A stretch of DNA of 18,157 nucleotides, taken from contig DIQZ01000086.1 of the NCBI GenBank assembly GCA_002424305.1, positions 1 through 18,157 on the forward strand. Direction: 5' to 3'. The translations under genes and the position numbers were made by a program. Source of the DNA: Firmicutes bacterium UBA5449 (GTDB lineage Bacteria; Bacillota; SHA-98; UBA4971). This document shows positions 7,333 to 13,988 of the stretch, one piece after another. The notes under the pieces were generated by a model. The model was not told the DNA's origin. It made no database searches and saw only the letters and a list, made by a program, of their open reading frames with translations. The number at the start of each line of letters is the position of its first letter. Positions within the stretch are counted from its first letter, which is position 1.

Positions 7333-8121
7333 TTAGAGGATATGGCTTTCCTTCAGCCGAGATATCAGGTTCTTAGCTTTTTCGGCTGGGGAATCTCCCT
7401 CTATGATTTCGCCTCCGGGCCTTATCTCCGGTGCAAAAATACGCATTACTTGTGTAGGTGAACCTGATAAGCCCACCATCTCTTCGTTTATTTTGAGGTC
7501 TTTTGCTGTCCATGTGGTAATCGAGGCTTTTCTTGCCTTTATCGTACCTCTGATAGATGGCATCCTTGGTTCACCGATTTCTTTTACTACAGTTATAAGA
7601 GCAGGGAGAGATGAAGCAATGACGTCATAGCCTTCTTCAGTCATTCGACGAACATGGATATGCCTGTTTGCGATCTCTTCAACTTTGCTGACATAAGTTA
7701 CGTGAGGGATATCCAGATGCTCTGCGATACCCGGGCCAACCTGAGCGGTATCTCCGTCTATTGCTTGTTTACCGCAGATTATTAGGTCAAACTCACCAAG
7801 TTCCGAAATGGCTTTTGCTAATGTATATGAAGTAGCAAGCGTGTCTGCGCCTGCAAAAGCTCTATCGGATAGAAGGATGGTTTCATCTACGCCAAGAGCC
7901 AGTGTTTCACGTAGTGCAGTCTCTGCTTGCGGAGGTCCCATGGTAATACAAGTGATTTTTCCCCCATGTTCATCGCGTATCTGCAAGGCTTGTTCAACAG
8001 CATACATATCGAAAGGGTTTACAATAGATGATACCCCTTCTCGAATCAATGTGTTGGTGTTGCGGTCTATCTTGACATCAGTAGTGTCAGGAACCTGTTT
8101 TATAAGGACTACCAGATTCAT
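7333..8121 (-). CDS. etfB: Electron transfer flavoprotein beta subunit
   Basis: EtfB binds a nucleotide cofactor and forms a heterodimer with EtfA. The 262 residues match the family: start MNLVVLIKQVPDTTDVKID, then VNPFDMYAVEQALQI, TMGPPQAETALRETLALGVD, then LIICGKQAIDGDTAQVGPG and LPALITVVKEIGEPRMPS. The ATG overlaps the acyl-CoA dehydrogenase stop as ATGA, so translation is probably coupled; AAGGAGG (complement of 8135-8141) is about 13 bases upstream. Sixteen bases separate its stop from etfA. Whether this pair bifurcates electrons (a second FAD in the beta subunit) cannot be settled by eye. Confidence 0.96.
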   Translation of the reverse strand: MNLVVLIKQVPDTTDVKIDRNTNTLIREGVSSIVNPFDMYAVEQALQIRDEHGGKITCITMGPPQAETALRETLALGVDETILLSDRAFAGADTLATSYTLAKAISELGEFDLIICGKQAIDGDTAQVGPGIAEHLDIPHVTYVSKVEEIANRHIHVRRMTEEGYDVIASSLPALITVVKEIGEPRMPSIRGTIKARKASITTWTAKDLKINEEMVGLSGSPTQVMRIFAPEIRPGGEIIEGDSPAEKAKNLISRLKESHIL

Positions 8122-9275
8122 TTATGTCTCAATGCCTCCTTGACAACAGCACTTCCTATGATAGATCTTTGAATCTGGTTTGTTCCTTCGTATATTTGAG
8201 TGATTTTTGCATCACGCATCATCTTTTCAACAGGATAGTCACGCATGTAGCCGTAACCGCCGAATATCTGTACAGCATCACAAGTGACTTTCATAGCTAC
8301 ATCTGACGCGAAGAGCTTTGCCATAGCTGAAGCTTTCGAAATATTGCGTTCACCGGCATCGATCATCCAAGCCACGTTGTAGACGAGAGAGCGGGCTGCT
8401 TCAATTTGGGTTGCCATATCAGCCAGCATATGCTCAATAGCTTGGAATTCTCCGATTTTCTTCCCGAATTGGACTCGTGTTGTGGCGTACTCTGCTGCCT
8501 TATCAAGCGCGCCTTGGGCAATGCCCACAGCCTGAGCAGCTACTCCGGGACGCGTTCTGTCAAGGGTGCGCATGGCAATCAAGAAGCCTTTACCTTCCCG
8601 GTCGAGAAGGTTGCAAGCGGGGACTTTGCAATCTTTGAATATCAGTTCTCGTGTGGATGAAGATCTGATACCCATTTTCTTTTCTTTTTTGCCAAAATCA
8701 AATCCGGGAGTTCCTTTCTCTACAATGAATGCGGTCATTCCCCTGGGGCCTTTTTCCGGATTCATAGTTGCAATAACAGTGTATATGTCTGCTTCACCGC
8801 CATTAGTTATCCACTGCTTAGTACCGTTCAGTACATAATGATCTTCGTTACGGGTTGCGGTAGTTCGAATGTTGCCGGCATCAGACCCGGCATCAGGCTC
8901 TGTGAGGGCGAACGCTGCAAGCTTTGAGCCGGATGCTATGTCCGGCATGAATTTCTGTTTCTGTTCATCTGTGCCAAACAGGAGTATGGGAAATCCCCCA
9001 AGGGCACTGGCTGCGTATGAGACTGCAACTGCGGCGCAAGCGCGGGAGAGTTCTTCTACAACGAGACATTGTTCAAACACGCCACCACCTAGGCCACCGT
9101 ATTCCTCCGGGACCCATACGGCAAACAGATCGGACTCAGCAAGGATCTTAATGAGATCCCAGGGAAACTCTTCAGCTTCATCAAACTCGGCTGCCCGCGG
9201 CGCAATTTTCTCATCTGCGATCTTTCCTGAAAGCTCTTTGATGATTTGCTGCTCCTCAGTGAGAAAGTAATTCAC
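8118..9275 (-). CDS. Acyl-CoA dehydrogenase (short-chain/butyryl-CoA type)
   Basis: This FAD enzyme introduces an alpha-beta double bond into an acyl-CoA, or works in reverse as an enoyl-CoA reductase, with ETF as electron partner. From the GTG at 9275 the protein has 385 residues, usual for the family. Visible blocks are FALTEPDAGSDAGNIRTTAT (first family signature), LNGTKQWITNGGEA, TRVQFGKKIGEFQAI, QIFGGYGYMRDYPVEKMMRD (second signature) and QIYEGTNQIQR. Glu 363 in IYEGT sits at the catalytic base position of short-chain and butyryl-CoA dehydrogenases. The frame is open to an ATG at 9311, but the complement of 9282-9288 supplies GGGGGAG 6 bases before the GTG, and family proteins begin near this point. 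Substrate is not determinable. It is first gene of the operon with etfB and etfA. Confidence 0.93.
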   Translation of the reverse strand: MNYFLTEEQQIIKELSGKIADEKIAPRAAEFDEAEEFPWDLIKILAESDLFAVWVPEEYGGLGGGVFEQCLVVEELSRACAAVAVSYAASALGGFPILLFGTDEQKQKFMPDIASGSKLAAFALTEPDAGSDAGNIRTTATRNEDHYVLNGTKQWITNGGEADIYTVIATMNPEKGPRGMTAFIVEKGTPGFDFGKKEKKMGIRSSSTRELIFKDCKVPACNLLDREGKGFLIAMRTLDRTRPGVAAQAVGIAQGALDKAAEYATTRVQFGKKIGEFQAIEHMLADMATQIEAARSLVYNVAWMIDAGERNISKASAMAKLFASDVAMKVTCDAVQIFGGYGYMRDYPVEKMMRDAKITQIYEGTNQIQRSIIGSAVVKEALRHK

Positions 9276-9302
9276 CCCGTGCTCCCCCTCTCTGCAGGAA
9301 CC

Positions 9303-9336
9303 GATTAGCACCTGCTCATAATATGAGCTACTAATC
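9303..9336. promoter_or_regulatory. Extended palindrome in leader of the acyl-CoA dehydrogenase operon
   Basis: A perfect 7-1-7 inverted repeat GCTCATA-A-TATGAGC (9314-9328) is nested in outer arms GATTAG (9303-9308) and CTAATC (9331-9336). It lies just downstream of the predicted -10 of the minus-strand promoter and upstream of the GTG start. It could be an operator for a dimeric repressor or an mRNA hairpin. No regulator is identified. Confidence 0.6.
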
Positions 9337-9338
9337 GA

Positions 9339-9367
9339 AGTTTAGCACCGGGTCTAAACACTGTCAA
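9339..9367 (-). promoter_or_regulatory. Predicted sigma-A-type promoter for acyl-CoA dehydrogenase-etfBA
   Basis: On the minus strand TTGACA (complement of 9362-9367) is followed after 17 bases by TAAACT (complement of 9339-9344). The -35 is a perfect consensus match and the -10 matches 4 of 6. Transcription would start near 9332, about 57 bases upstream of the GTG start. Confidence 0.6.
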
Positions 9368-9391
9368 GCCGAAACCGGAACTAGTCATCTA

Positions 9392-9420
9392 TTGACAGAA
9401 GCTTCATATAGAGGTATATT
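9392..9420 (+). promoter_or_regulatory. Strong sigma-A-type promoter for csoR-trxA
   Basis: TTGACA at 9392-9397 and TATATT at 9415-9420 are separated by exactly 17 bases. The start site would fall near 9427, inside the palindrome described separately. The first gene on this strand begins at 9819, so the predicted leader is about 390 nt. Confidence 0.78.
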
Positions 9421-9437
9421 ATACCCCATAGGGTATA
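9413..9437. promoter_or_regulatory. CsoR-type operator overlapping the -10 element
   Basis: TATACCC-CATA-GGGTATA (9420-9437) is a perfect 7-4-7 inverted repeat closely resembling known CsoR boxes of the TACCC-N4-GGGTA kind. The left half also pairs with GGTATA at 9413-9418, giving a second palindrome GGTATA-T-TATACC (9413-9425). Thus three alternating half-sites cover the -10 and the start point. A CsoR-family gene lies downstream, so autorepression is the simplest reading (inference). Confidence 0.75.
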
Positions 9438-9471
9438 TGAACGGATATCATGGTGTGATGTACTATCTGCT

Positions 9472-9495
9472 GTCATATAGATTTTACTATATGGC
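9472..9495 (+). other. Hairpin early in the csoR leader
   Basis: CATATAG (9474-9480) pairs perfectly with CTATATG (9487-9493) across a 6-base loop; a G-U pair and a G-C pair extend the stem to 9 pairs. There is no T-tract after it, so it does not look like a terminator. Confidence 0.5.
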
Positions 9496-9500
9496 TCTTG

Positions 9501-9756
9501 TCATGTAGCTTGTCGTTGTATAGCTTTTGTCGTATAGCTTGCTGTCACATTGCGTGCCGTGCCGGCCGGTGCATAGCTTATTGCAACGCTTGTGCATTAT
9601 TTGCAACATTGGGTACTGGAATTCACAGGGCGCTGCGTGGTACATTGCCTTATTACGCAGTCTACTGCACAGCCTATTCATAGCCTGGCGGATTGCCTGT
9701 TACAGGTCTATTACTGAACCCGACTCATCGCGTATTGCACAGCCGATTAATAGTCT
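9501..9756 (+). repeat. Degenerate repeats filling the csoR leader
   Basis: No convincing gene lies between 9276 and 9818; apart from the promoter elements this stretch is repetitive. TCATGTAGCTT (9501-9511), TTGTATAGCTT (9516-9526), TCGTATAGCTT (9530-9540) and GTGCATAGCTT (9569-9579) are variants of one 11-base unit. GTGCATAGCTTATTGCAAC (9569-9587) is echoed by a shortened copy at 9592-9607. A 21-base unit starting TGCACAGCC recurs at 9666-9686 and 9736-9756 with 18 of 21 bases identical. Apparent short ORFs here encode only repeat-derived Cys/Ala/Ile runs. Origin and role are unknown. Confidence 0.65.
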
Positions 9757-9818
9757 AATCGCATGGCCCTATTAAAAGAAGTAAGAAAGCAGGAAGTAAG
9801 TCAGCACAGGGAGGTGTG

Positions 9819-10184
9819 ATGGGAGGATTGAAGCAAGACGAATTATCCAAGGGTCAAAGAGCTACTGAACCTGACATGCTAACACTGACTGAAGATGCTA
9901 AGGATACGTTAATACTAAGTGAAAGTGTCAAAAACGATATTGTCATAAGGCTTAGGCGAATAGAAGGCCAGGCTAGGGGTGTACAGAGAATGGTTGAGGA
10001 GGAACGGCCTTGCGAAGATATTATTATACAGGTCGCTGCCTTAAAAGCTGCTGTGACGCAAGCAGGTGTAGCCATAGCAGGCTCCCACCTAGCGGAATGT
10101 GTGGCGAGGAGTATCTCCTCCGGGGAAGGGGATTGCCGTGACAAAATATCGAGCTTTGCAAGACTTTTCAGCAAGCTTGTGTAA
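9819..10184 (+). CDS. csoR: CsoR-family metal/thiol-sensing transcriptional repressor
   Basis: This is an all-alpha DNA-binding repressor of the CsoR/RcnR (DUF156) family. The 121 residues include the family core VIRLRRIEGQARGVQRMVEE followed by RPCEDIIIQVAALKAAV. Cys 65, His 90 and Cys 94 (SHLAEC) reproduce the Cys-x24-His-x3-Cys spacing of Cu(I)-sensing CsoR (Cys45, His70, Cys74 in B. subtilis), which argues for copper rather than the His-less persulfide sensors (CstR). The ~40-residue N-terminal extension is polar. AGGGAGG at 9808-9814 precedes the ATG at 9819 by 4 bases; a GTG at 9816 is too close to it. A matching operator overlaps the promoter ~390 bases upstream. The gene is followed by trxA, not by copper exporter or chaperone genes, so the actual signal remains open. 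Confidence 0.9.
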   Translation: MGGLKQDELSKGQRATEPDMLTLTEDAKDTLILSESVKNDIVIRLRRIEGQARGVQRMVEEERPCEDIIIQVAALKAAVTQAGVAIAGSHLAECVARSISSGEGDCRDKISSFARLFSKLV

Positions 10185-10197
10185 GTATGAGATATAA

Positions 10198-10266
10198 ACA
10201 TATAACAGACTTATACGTGACAAATTCATGACATATAACAGATTCATGATATAGGACAAACTTATG
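10198..10266 (+). repeat. Imperfect tandem duplication between csoR and trxA
   Basis: A unit of 33 bases (10198-10230) is followed directly by a 36-base copy (10231-10266). Both begin ACATATAACAGA, and GACAAATTCATG (10219-10230) corresponds to GACAAACTTATG (10255-10266) at their ends. The unit makes up most of the spacer between the two genes. Confidence 0.8.
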
Positions 10267-10290
10267 ATAGAGGGAAAGGAAGGGTTAGAC

Positions 10291-10617
10291 ATGGCAGGTA
10301 AAGTGATTGAGGTCAAGGACGGGACGTTCAAAGACGAGGTTGTAGGCGCCAATGAACCTGTGCTTGTAGATTTCTGGGCAGAATGGTGTGGGCCATGCAG
10401 GATGATGGCACCTGTAATAGAGCAAATGGCGCAGGATTACTCCGGTAAGATGAAGGTGGCCAAGTTGAACGTAGACGAAAACCCTGAGTCGGCTGCTACG
10501 TACGGAGTAATGAGTATACCTACGCTCATTCTCTTCAAGAACGGGCAAGCGGTGGAGAGATTCGTAGGGTTTAGGCCTAAGCAAGAACTGGCACAACTCA
10601 TTGATGCCAAGCTATAA
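10291..10617 (+). CDS. trxA: Thioredoxin
   Basis: Thioredoxin is a cytosolic disulfide reductase recycled by thioredoxin reductase. The 108-residue protein has the classic active site WCGPC with Cys 33 and Cys 36 within DFWAEWCGPCRMMAPVIEQ, the KLNVDENPESAATYGV segment, the cis-proline in MSIPTLILFKNG, and the terminal VGFRPKQELAQLIDAKL. The ATG at 10291 is preceded by AGGAAGG with 7-base spacing; an in-frame ATG at 10264 would add nine residues without a good ribosome site. No thioredoxin reductase is nearby. Co-transcription with csoR is likely because no terminator or clear promoter separates them. Confidence 0.97.
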   Translation: MAGKVIEVKDGTFKDEVVGANEPVLVDFWAEWCGPCRMMAPVIEQMAQDYSGKMKVAKLNVDENPESAATYGVMSIPTLILFKNGQAVERFVGFRPKQELAQLIDAKL

Positions 10618-10656
10618 GGATCTGATTGCCAATTAACTCAAAATGTATGAGTTCAC

Positions 10657-10700
10657 GGTGCCGGCTTTAGTGTGTTCATAAATTAAGGCCGGCGCCTCTT
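10657..10700 (+). terminator. Probable intrinsic terminator after trxA
   Basis: GGTGCCGGCTTTA (10657-10669) pairs with TAAGGCCGGCGCC (10684-10696) to form a 13-pair stem with two G-U pairs and a 14-base loop. Only TCTT follows, so the T-tract is short and termination may be weak. A smaller hairpin, AACTCA (10635-10640) with TGAGTT (10648-10653), precedes it. Confidence 0.55.
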
Positions 10701-10990
10701 AACTTCAAGCATCTGCTTCAAACCGTAAATCATACCGAGTTCCAGTGCCACCCAAGATGCTCATGGGGAATTCCTTGGATTACAGTTTTATCGAAATTCC
10801 ATGAAAGGGAAGAGTCGGTCCTCAGTAAGCAAGGGGTACGAACTGAGGCGAACGAAACAATTTAGGATGAACGAGGCAAATCAGGAGGAACGTGGCAGGC
10901 TGGGAAGAAGGGTGATCAACCGGGAAGGAAAGATGACACCCTTGGCGAAATAAGGCCGTAGATAGCATACGGGAGGTAAAAGTAGACACC
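10701..10990 (+). other. Structured, repeat-rich leader upstream of ftcD, no gene seen
   Basis: No ORF with coding character is present. Hairpins visible on the + strand are CATGGGGAATT/AATTCCATG (with a 2-base bulge, near 10761-10803), CCTCAGT (10820-10826)/ACTGAGG (10842-10848), and AAGGGTG (10908-10914)/CACCCTT (10937-10943). Purine-rich units starting at 10846, 10864 and 10883 (AGGCGAACGAAAC, AGGATGAACGAGGC, AGGAGGAACGTGGC) form a degenerate 18-19-base tandem repeat. A second pair, CTGGGAAGAAGGGTGATC (10900-10917) and CCGGGAAGGAAAGATGAC (10920-10937), follows. I could not match this to a known riboswitch or find a convincing promoter. GGGAGGT at 10971-10977 is the only ribosome site and lies 13 bases before the ftcD ATG. 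Confidence 0.5.
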
Positions 10991-11890
10991 ATGGAAACAA
11001 AAATTGTCGAGTGTGTCCCTAATTTCAGCGAAGGACGAAGACCTGAGGTGGTGCAGGAGATCGCATTTGCAATCACGAGTATTCCCGGGGTCCGGCTCTT
11101 AGACCAAACGTCTGATGCAAACCATAATAGGTCAGTCCTGACCTTTGTTGGCGAACCTAATGCAGTGAAGGATGCGGCCTTCATGGCCATTTCCCGTGCA
11201 TCTGAACTCATAGATATGGAGAAACACTCGGGAGAGCATCCGCGTATCGGTGCTACGGATGTAGTTCCTTTTGTGCCGATGAGCGGAGTTACCACGGAAG
11301 ACTGTGTAGAGCTGGCCAGATCCTTGGGTCAAGAAGTCGCGGATAAACTGCACATTCCGGTATATCTTTATGAAGAGGCCGCAACTTGCGAAGATCGTCG
11401 AAACCTTGCTAACATCCGAAGGGGAAATTATGAAGGCCTTAAGCAAACGATTAGTCTCCCGGAAAGACATCCTGACTTTGGTGAGCCTGCTATGCATCCT
11501 ACTGCAGGAGCTACAGTTATAGGGGCGCGCAATTTCTTGGTTGCCTACAATATTAATTTAAGCACATCTGATGTTTCCATAGCCAAGAAAATAGCTCGCC
11601 GAGTGCGGGCATCAAGCGGAGGCTTGATGTACGTAAAAGCCCTCGGTATCATGTTAGAAGATAGGAATCTGGCTCAAGTTTCCATGAACCTTACAAATTT
11701 CGCAAAGACTCCGATACATGTGGCTTTTAACATGGTAAAGACAGAGGCTGAGCGCTACGGCGTATCTATCGTGGGCAGTGAGATAATCGGCCTTATTCCC
11801 ATGGACGCTCTCTTAGATGCTGCCCGGCATTACCTCCGCCTGGAGAGCTTCTCCAGGCAACAGGTGCTGGAAGCCAGGATATGGGAATAA
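10991..11890 (+). CDS. ftcD: Glutamate formimidoyltransferase
   Basis: This enzyme transfers the formimino group of N-formimino-L-glutamate to tetrahydrofolate, the last step of one histidine degradation route. The 299 residues correspond to the transferase domain only; the cyclodeaminase is a separate gene (fchA) two genes on, unlike the bifunctional animal FTCD. Family blocks are VECVPNFSEGRRPEVVQEI, DANHNRSVLTFVG, EHPRIGATDVVPFVP (His 83 at the catalytic position) and ARNFLVAYNINLSTSDV. The ribosome site GGGAGGT lies 13 bases upstream of ATG, longer than usual. It is first gene of the ftcD-hutI-fchA cluster. Confidence 0.96.
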   Translation: METKIVECVPNFSEGRRPEVVQEIAFAITSIPGVRLLDQTSDANHNRSVLTFVGEPNAVKDAAFMAISRASELIDMEKHSGEHPRIGATDVVPFVPMSGVTTEDCVELARSLGQEVADKLHIPVYLYEEAATCEDRRNLANIRRGNYEGLKQTISLPERHPDFGEPAMHPTAGATVIGARNFLVAYNINLSTSDVSIAKKIARRVRASSGGLMYVKALGIMLEDRNLAQVSMNLTNFAKTPIHVAFNMVKTEAERYGVSIVGSEIIGLIPMDALLDAARHYLRLESFSRQQVLEARIWE

Positions 11891-11937
11891 CGCGGTCTTA
11901 GTGAAATAAGGGTTTGTTTTCTTGGCAAAGGAGGTTG

Positions 11938-13263
11938 ATGGTTTTGGGGAGTGAAACCGACCCGGGCATTCCTGCTGATCTGCTAGTTGAAAATGCATCT
12001 GAACTCATCACTCTTGCAACTGACGAACCAAATAACAACAGCGGTAAGCCGCGTATCGGCTCTTCCATGAGGGACTTAGGGGTAATCCGAGGTGGGAGCG
12101 TAGCTGCTCTCAATGGACATATCGTAGCTGTAGGGGGAACTCATGAGATTAGAGAAAGAGTGACCCTTGCGCCAAATGCAGAAGTCATAGATGCCAAAGG
12201 TATGGTGGTTTTGCCCGGATTTGTAGATTCCCACACTCATCTGGTTTTTGCAGGGTCCAGAGAGCAAGAGTTCATTCAAAGGGCTGAAGGTAAGACCTAT
12301 CTTGATATCTTGGATTCAGGCGGTGGGATTCTTTCCACGGTCAGGGCCACGCGTAACGCCACTGAGTCGGAGCTTTTGGCTCTGGGTTTAAAGCACTTAG
12401 ACATAATGATGTGTCATGGAACAACTACTGTGGAAATCAAAAGCGGTTACGGGCTGTCCGTTGATGAGGAGTTAAGATCTCTTCGCGTCATAAGAGAGCT
12501 GGACAAGTCTCACCCGGTCGATGTAGTCAGCACATTTATGGGCGCCCACGCTGTCGGGCCTGAATACGCCGGAGATCCGGAAGGATATGTGCAGCATGTG
12601 ATAGATGAAATGATTCCCAGGGTCAAAGAAGAGAACCTTGCAGAGTTTTGCGATGTATTTTGCGAAGAAGGAGTGTTCTCTGTCACGCAATCCAGACGGA
12701 TACTGGAGGCAGGGCTTGCTTGCGGTCTTCTCCCTAGGATTCATGCAGATGAAATGGCGTCCCTGGGCGGGGCTGAGCTGGCAGCGGAAATCGGAGCCGT
12801 CTCCGCAGAGCATTTGCTGTACGCTTCAGCACAAGGGATCCATAAAATGGCTGAGGCGGGAGTAACTGCGACACTTCTTCCGGTGACTTCATTTACACTC
12901 ATGTTAGGACGGTATGCAAATGCCAGAGCTTTCATTGATGCCGGATGCCCTGTTGCGCTGGCTACAGATTTCAACCCCGGCACCAGTCCTACGTTATCTA
13001 TGCAGTTTGTCATGAATGTGGCTGCCCTCGGTATGAAACTCCACCCGGCTGAGATCATATGCGCAACCACTATCAATGCTGCGTATGGGCTGAACCGCGG
13101 AAATTCCATAGGCAGTCTAGAGGTAGGGAAACTTGCTGACATGGTCGTCGTGGATACAGACACATATTTGAGAATTCCGTATCAACTAGGCACCAATATT
13201 GTGGACAAAGTAATTAAAGGCGGACGGCTTGTTGTAAGCGAAGGGAGGCGGATTGATTCGTGA
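11938..13263 (+). CDS. hutI: Imidazolonepropionase
   Basis: HutI is a metal-dependent amidohydrolase that opens 4-imidazolone-5-propanoate to N-formimino-L-glutamate, the substrate of FtcD encoded just upstream. From ATG 11938 it has 441 residues, near family size with a slightly long N-terminus. Motifs are LPGFVDSHTHLVFAGSR (metal ligands His 99 and His 101), VEIKSGYGL, MGAHAVGPEY, HADE (His 269) and ALATDFNPGTSPT (Asp 344). AAAGGAGG (11927-11934) is unusually close to the ATG (3 bases); a TTG at 11944 has a better 9-base spacing, so the start may be two codons later. The C-terminal end overlaps the fchA start. The earlier steps (HutH, HutU) are not encoded in the window. Confidence 0.95.
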   Translation: MVLGSETDPGIPADLLVENASELITLATDEPNNNSGKPRIGSSMRDLGVIRGGSVAALNGHIVAVGGTHEIRERVTLAPNAEVIDAKGMVVLPGFVDSHTHLVFAGSREQEFIQRAEGKTYLDILDSGGGILSTVRATRNATESELLALGLKHLDIMMCHGTTTVEIKSGYGLSVDEELRSLRVIRELDKSHPVDVVSTFMGAHAVGPEYAGDPEGYVQHVIDEMIPRVKEENLAEFCDVFCEEGVFSVTQSRRILEAGLACGLLPRIHADEMASLGGAELAAEIGAVSAEHLLYASAQGIHKMAEAGVTATLLPVTSFTLMLGRYANARAFIDAGCPVALATDFNPGTSPTLSMQFVMNVAALGMKLHPAEIICATTINAAYGLNRGNSIGSLEVGKLADMVVVDTDTYLRIPYQLGTNIVDKVIKGGRLVVSEGRRIDS

Positions 13264-13937
13264 CTTTCAAGGAACTTACGGTAGGTGAGTTTATCCAAGC
13301 GGTCAGCGAAGGGACTCCTACCCCCGGTGGCGGAAGTGTTTCTGCTTTGACTGCAAGCCTTTCATCTGCTTTGGTGAGTATGGTGGGTTCTCTGACCGCC
13401 ATTCGATTGCAGGCTAAGATAGCACAAGAGAGTAACGCCAAGGCAAGTGACACTTGTTGCAAAAATGTAGATTCAAACTTACTCATGCTTGATACGGTAA
13501 GTACTGCAAACGAGCTTCAGGTGCGTCTGCTGGCTCTTACTGACGAGGATTCAGAGGCGTATAATAAGGTAATTGCTGCATACAGGTTGCCTAAAAGCAC
13601 TGAAGAAGAGAAGCGTGCCAGATCGTCTGCTATCCAAGACGCGCTTGAGACTGCGTGTCTTGTTCCTGCTCAAGTAGTCAAGTGCGCTCTCGAGGTGTTA
13701 CGTCTTTCAGAAATCCTGGTGGATCACGGAATGAAAAGCGCTCTCTCAGATGTGGCAGTTGCGTGCCTCACTGCTTGGGCCGGGATGAGAGGCGCGTATT
13801 TTAATGTGAGAATCAACTTGCCTTCTATTAAGGATGAGGCTTTTGTCAAGAGAGTAGCGGATGATGTAGCAACTTGCATGTCATCAGGTAAGGCTGTTTT
13901 TGAGCGGGTTATGGCTTTAGTTGAAGAGGCGCTTTAG
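13260..13937 (+). CDS. fchA: Formimidoyltetrahydrofolate cyclodeaminase
   Basis: FchA deaminates 5-formimino-THF to 5,10-methenyl-THF and ammonia, completing transfer of the histidine-derived carbon to the one-carbon pool. The 225-residue protein matches the all-helical family: start TFKELTVGEFIQAVSEG, the glycine-rich PTPGGGSVSALTASLSSALV segment, the DEDSEAYNKVIAAYRLP block and a C-terminal helix region with SALSDVAVACLTAWAGMRGA. The GTG start overlaps the hutI stop (GTGA); AGGGAGG at 13242-13248 lies 11 bases before it. Tight coupling to hutI and ftcD supports the function. Confidence 0.94.
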   Translation: MTFKELTVGEFIQAVSEGTPTPGGGSVSALTASLSSALVSMVGSLTAIRLQAKIAQESNAKASDTCCKNVDSNLLMLDTVSTANELQVRLLALTDEDSEAYNKVIAAYRLPKSTEEEKRARSSAIQDALETACLVPAQVVKCALEVLRLSEILVDHGMKSALSDVAVACLTAWAGMRGAYFNVRINLPSIKDEAFVKRVADDVATCMSSGKAVFERVMALVEEAL

Positions 13938-13988
13938 ACTAACGCATAGGGGTATCCCGGCGGAAAGAGATGCAAGGAGTGACATAGT

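Noticed and set aside
8869..9270. 133-codon ORF on the plus strand
   Set aside because: Complement of the acyl-CoA dehydrogenase N-terminal half; Ser/Ala-rich shadow.
9438..9756. CRISPR array
   Set aside because: Repeat units are unequal, strongly diverged and irregularly spaced, with no distinct spacers and no cas genes.
9498..9775. Two overlapping short ORFs (61 and 82 codons) rich in Cys, Ala and Ile in the csoR leader
   Set aside because: Their composition comes from the degenerate TAGCTT/TTGC repeats; neither has a good ribosome site and they overlap in different frames.
10701..10990. THF (folate) riboswitch or T-box
   Set aside because: The conserved sequence elements of those RNAs that I know were not found, and no specifier loop/antiterminator pair could be recognised.
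10822..11295. 157-codon ORF on the minus strand spanning the ftcD leader and 5' end
   Set aside because: Antisense to the conserved N-terminus of FtcD, no recognisable motif; leader hairpins explain the non-overlapping part better.
12741..13163. 140-codon ORF on the minus strand
   Set aside because: Antisense to hutI over its metal-site region; no family features and no ribosome site.
13938..13988. Terminator between fchA and the nicotinamidase-like gene
   Set aside because: Only a 3-4-pair GGG/CCC stem near 13960 and no T-tract.
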